A stretch of DNA of 64,000 bases from Arctopsyche grandis (Eukaryota > Arthropoda > Insecta > Trichoptera > Hydropsychidae). The position numbers and the translations under genes are program-made. The DNA lies in assembly GCF_051622035.1 (NCBI RefSeq), contig NC_135359.1:24834001-24898000 (forward strand). The letters are read 5' to 3'. Below are positions 63,856-64,000 of the stretch, one piece after another. The notes beneath the pieces are model-generated. The model was not told the origin of the DNA. It worked only from the letters and a program-made list of their open reading frames with translations, and did no database searches. How positions within the stretch are numbered: the first letter of the stretch is position 1; every line of letters starts with the position of its first letter.

Positions 63856-64000
63856 CTTTCACTTTCGAAGGATAAAACAATGAACTTCGTTAATGTGGCA
63901 ATTCAAATTTTAAGTGTGGTAGGTAGAGCCGGCTCGTGGCGTGTGCGAAATGTTTAGAACACACAGGCGCCGTAAAATAAAGGCGCCTAAAGTATTTTGA

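Noticed and set aside
1..64000. CRISPR arrays, operons or bacterial-type systems
   Set aside because: All genes are eukaryotic with introns; direct repeats are transposons or microsatellites without regular spacers.

Overview
This is a nuclear window from an AT-rich insect genome. The evidence is a ZAD-type C2H2 zinc-finger protein, an exuperantia gene, spliceosomal introns with clean GT-AG borders, and many insect-style transposon remnants. A holometabolous insect is likely. Lepidoptera is my guess but is not proven by the sequence. Most of the open frames here are chance. The real genes were rebuilt from short exons by matching splice phase.

Layout, left to right. (1) 1-22,792, minus strand: the 5' part of a Wnt gene of the Wnt7 / Drosophila Wnt2 type. 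A signal-peptide exon (22,656-22,792) and a second exon with the QF..RRWNC core (1,688-1,917) are separated by a 20.7 kb intron; later exons lie beyond the left edge. (2) 22,793-42,280: gene-poor DNA with a hAT MITE, a roughly 400-bp near-perfect palindrome, LINE and SINE pieces, and a few GC-richer blocks that could be regulatory. (3) 42,281-48,376, minus strand: a complete seven-exon ataxin-10 gene, 908 codons, about twice the human length because of a roughly 400-residue low-complexity insert. Its third intron holds a dead pogo/Tigger transposon. (4) 48.4-50.06 kb: spacer with half of a palindromic MITE and a 697-bp solo LTR. (5) 50,063-52,612, plus strand: a ZAD zinc-finger gene whose ZAD is split by an intron carrying a hAT transposon. 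It has eleven canonical fingers in an alternating two-finger pattern and a frameshifted remnant of a further finger. (6) 52.9-55.7 kb: LINE, hAT and Harbinger-like pieces and an intact palindromic MITE. (7) 55,728-56,377, plus strand: CIAO2A (galla-1 type), three exons, 168 aa, a cytosolic iron-sulfur targeting factor. (8) 58,268-62,455, minus strand: complete exuperantia, nine coding exons, 414 aa, with a CpG-rich promoter region upstream. (9) 63.2-63.9 kb: a hAT-type MITE into which the palindromic MITE has inserted.

The genes are unrelated in function (Wnt signalling, ataxin-10, a transcription factor, Fe-S assembly, maternal mRNA localisation); nothing suggests an operon-like unit. The best candidate for something undescribed is a palindromic, GGTCAC-rich MITE family with 9-bp target duplications. 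The window holds two intact copies, one half copy and, by luck, an unoccupied copy of one of its insertion sites. The ataxin-10 insert and the decayed end of the zinc-finger array also deserve a second look. Conservation could not be tested, so the regulatory calls are weak.
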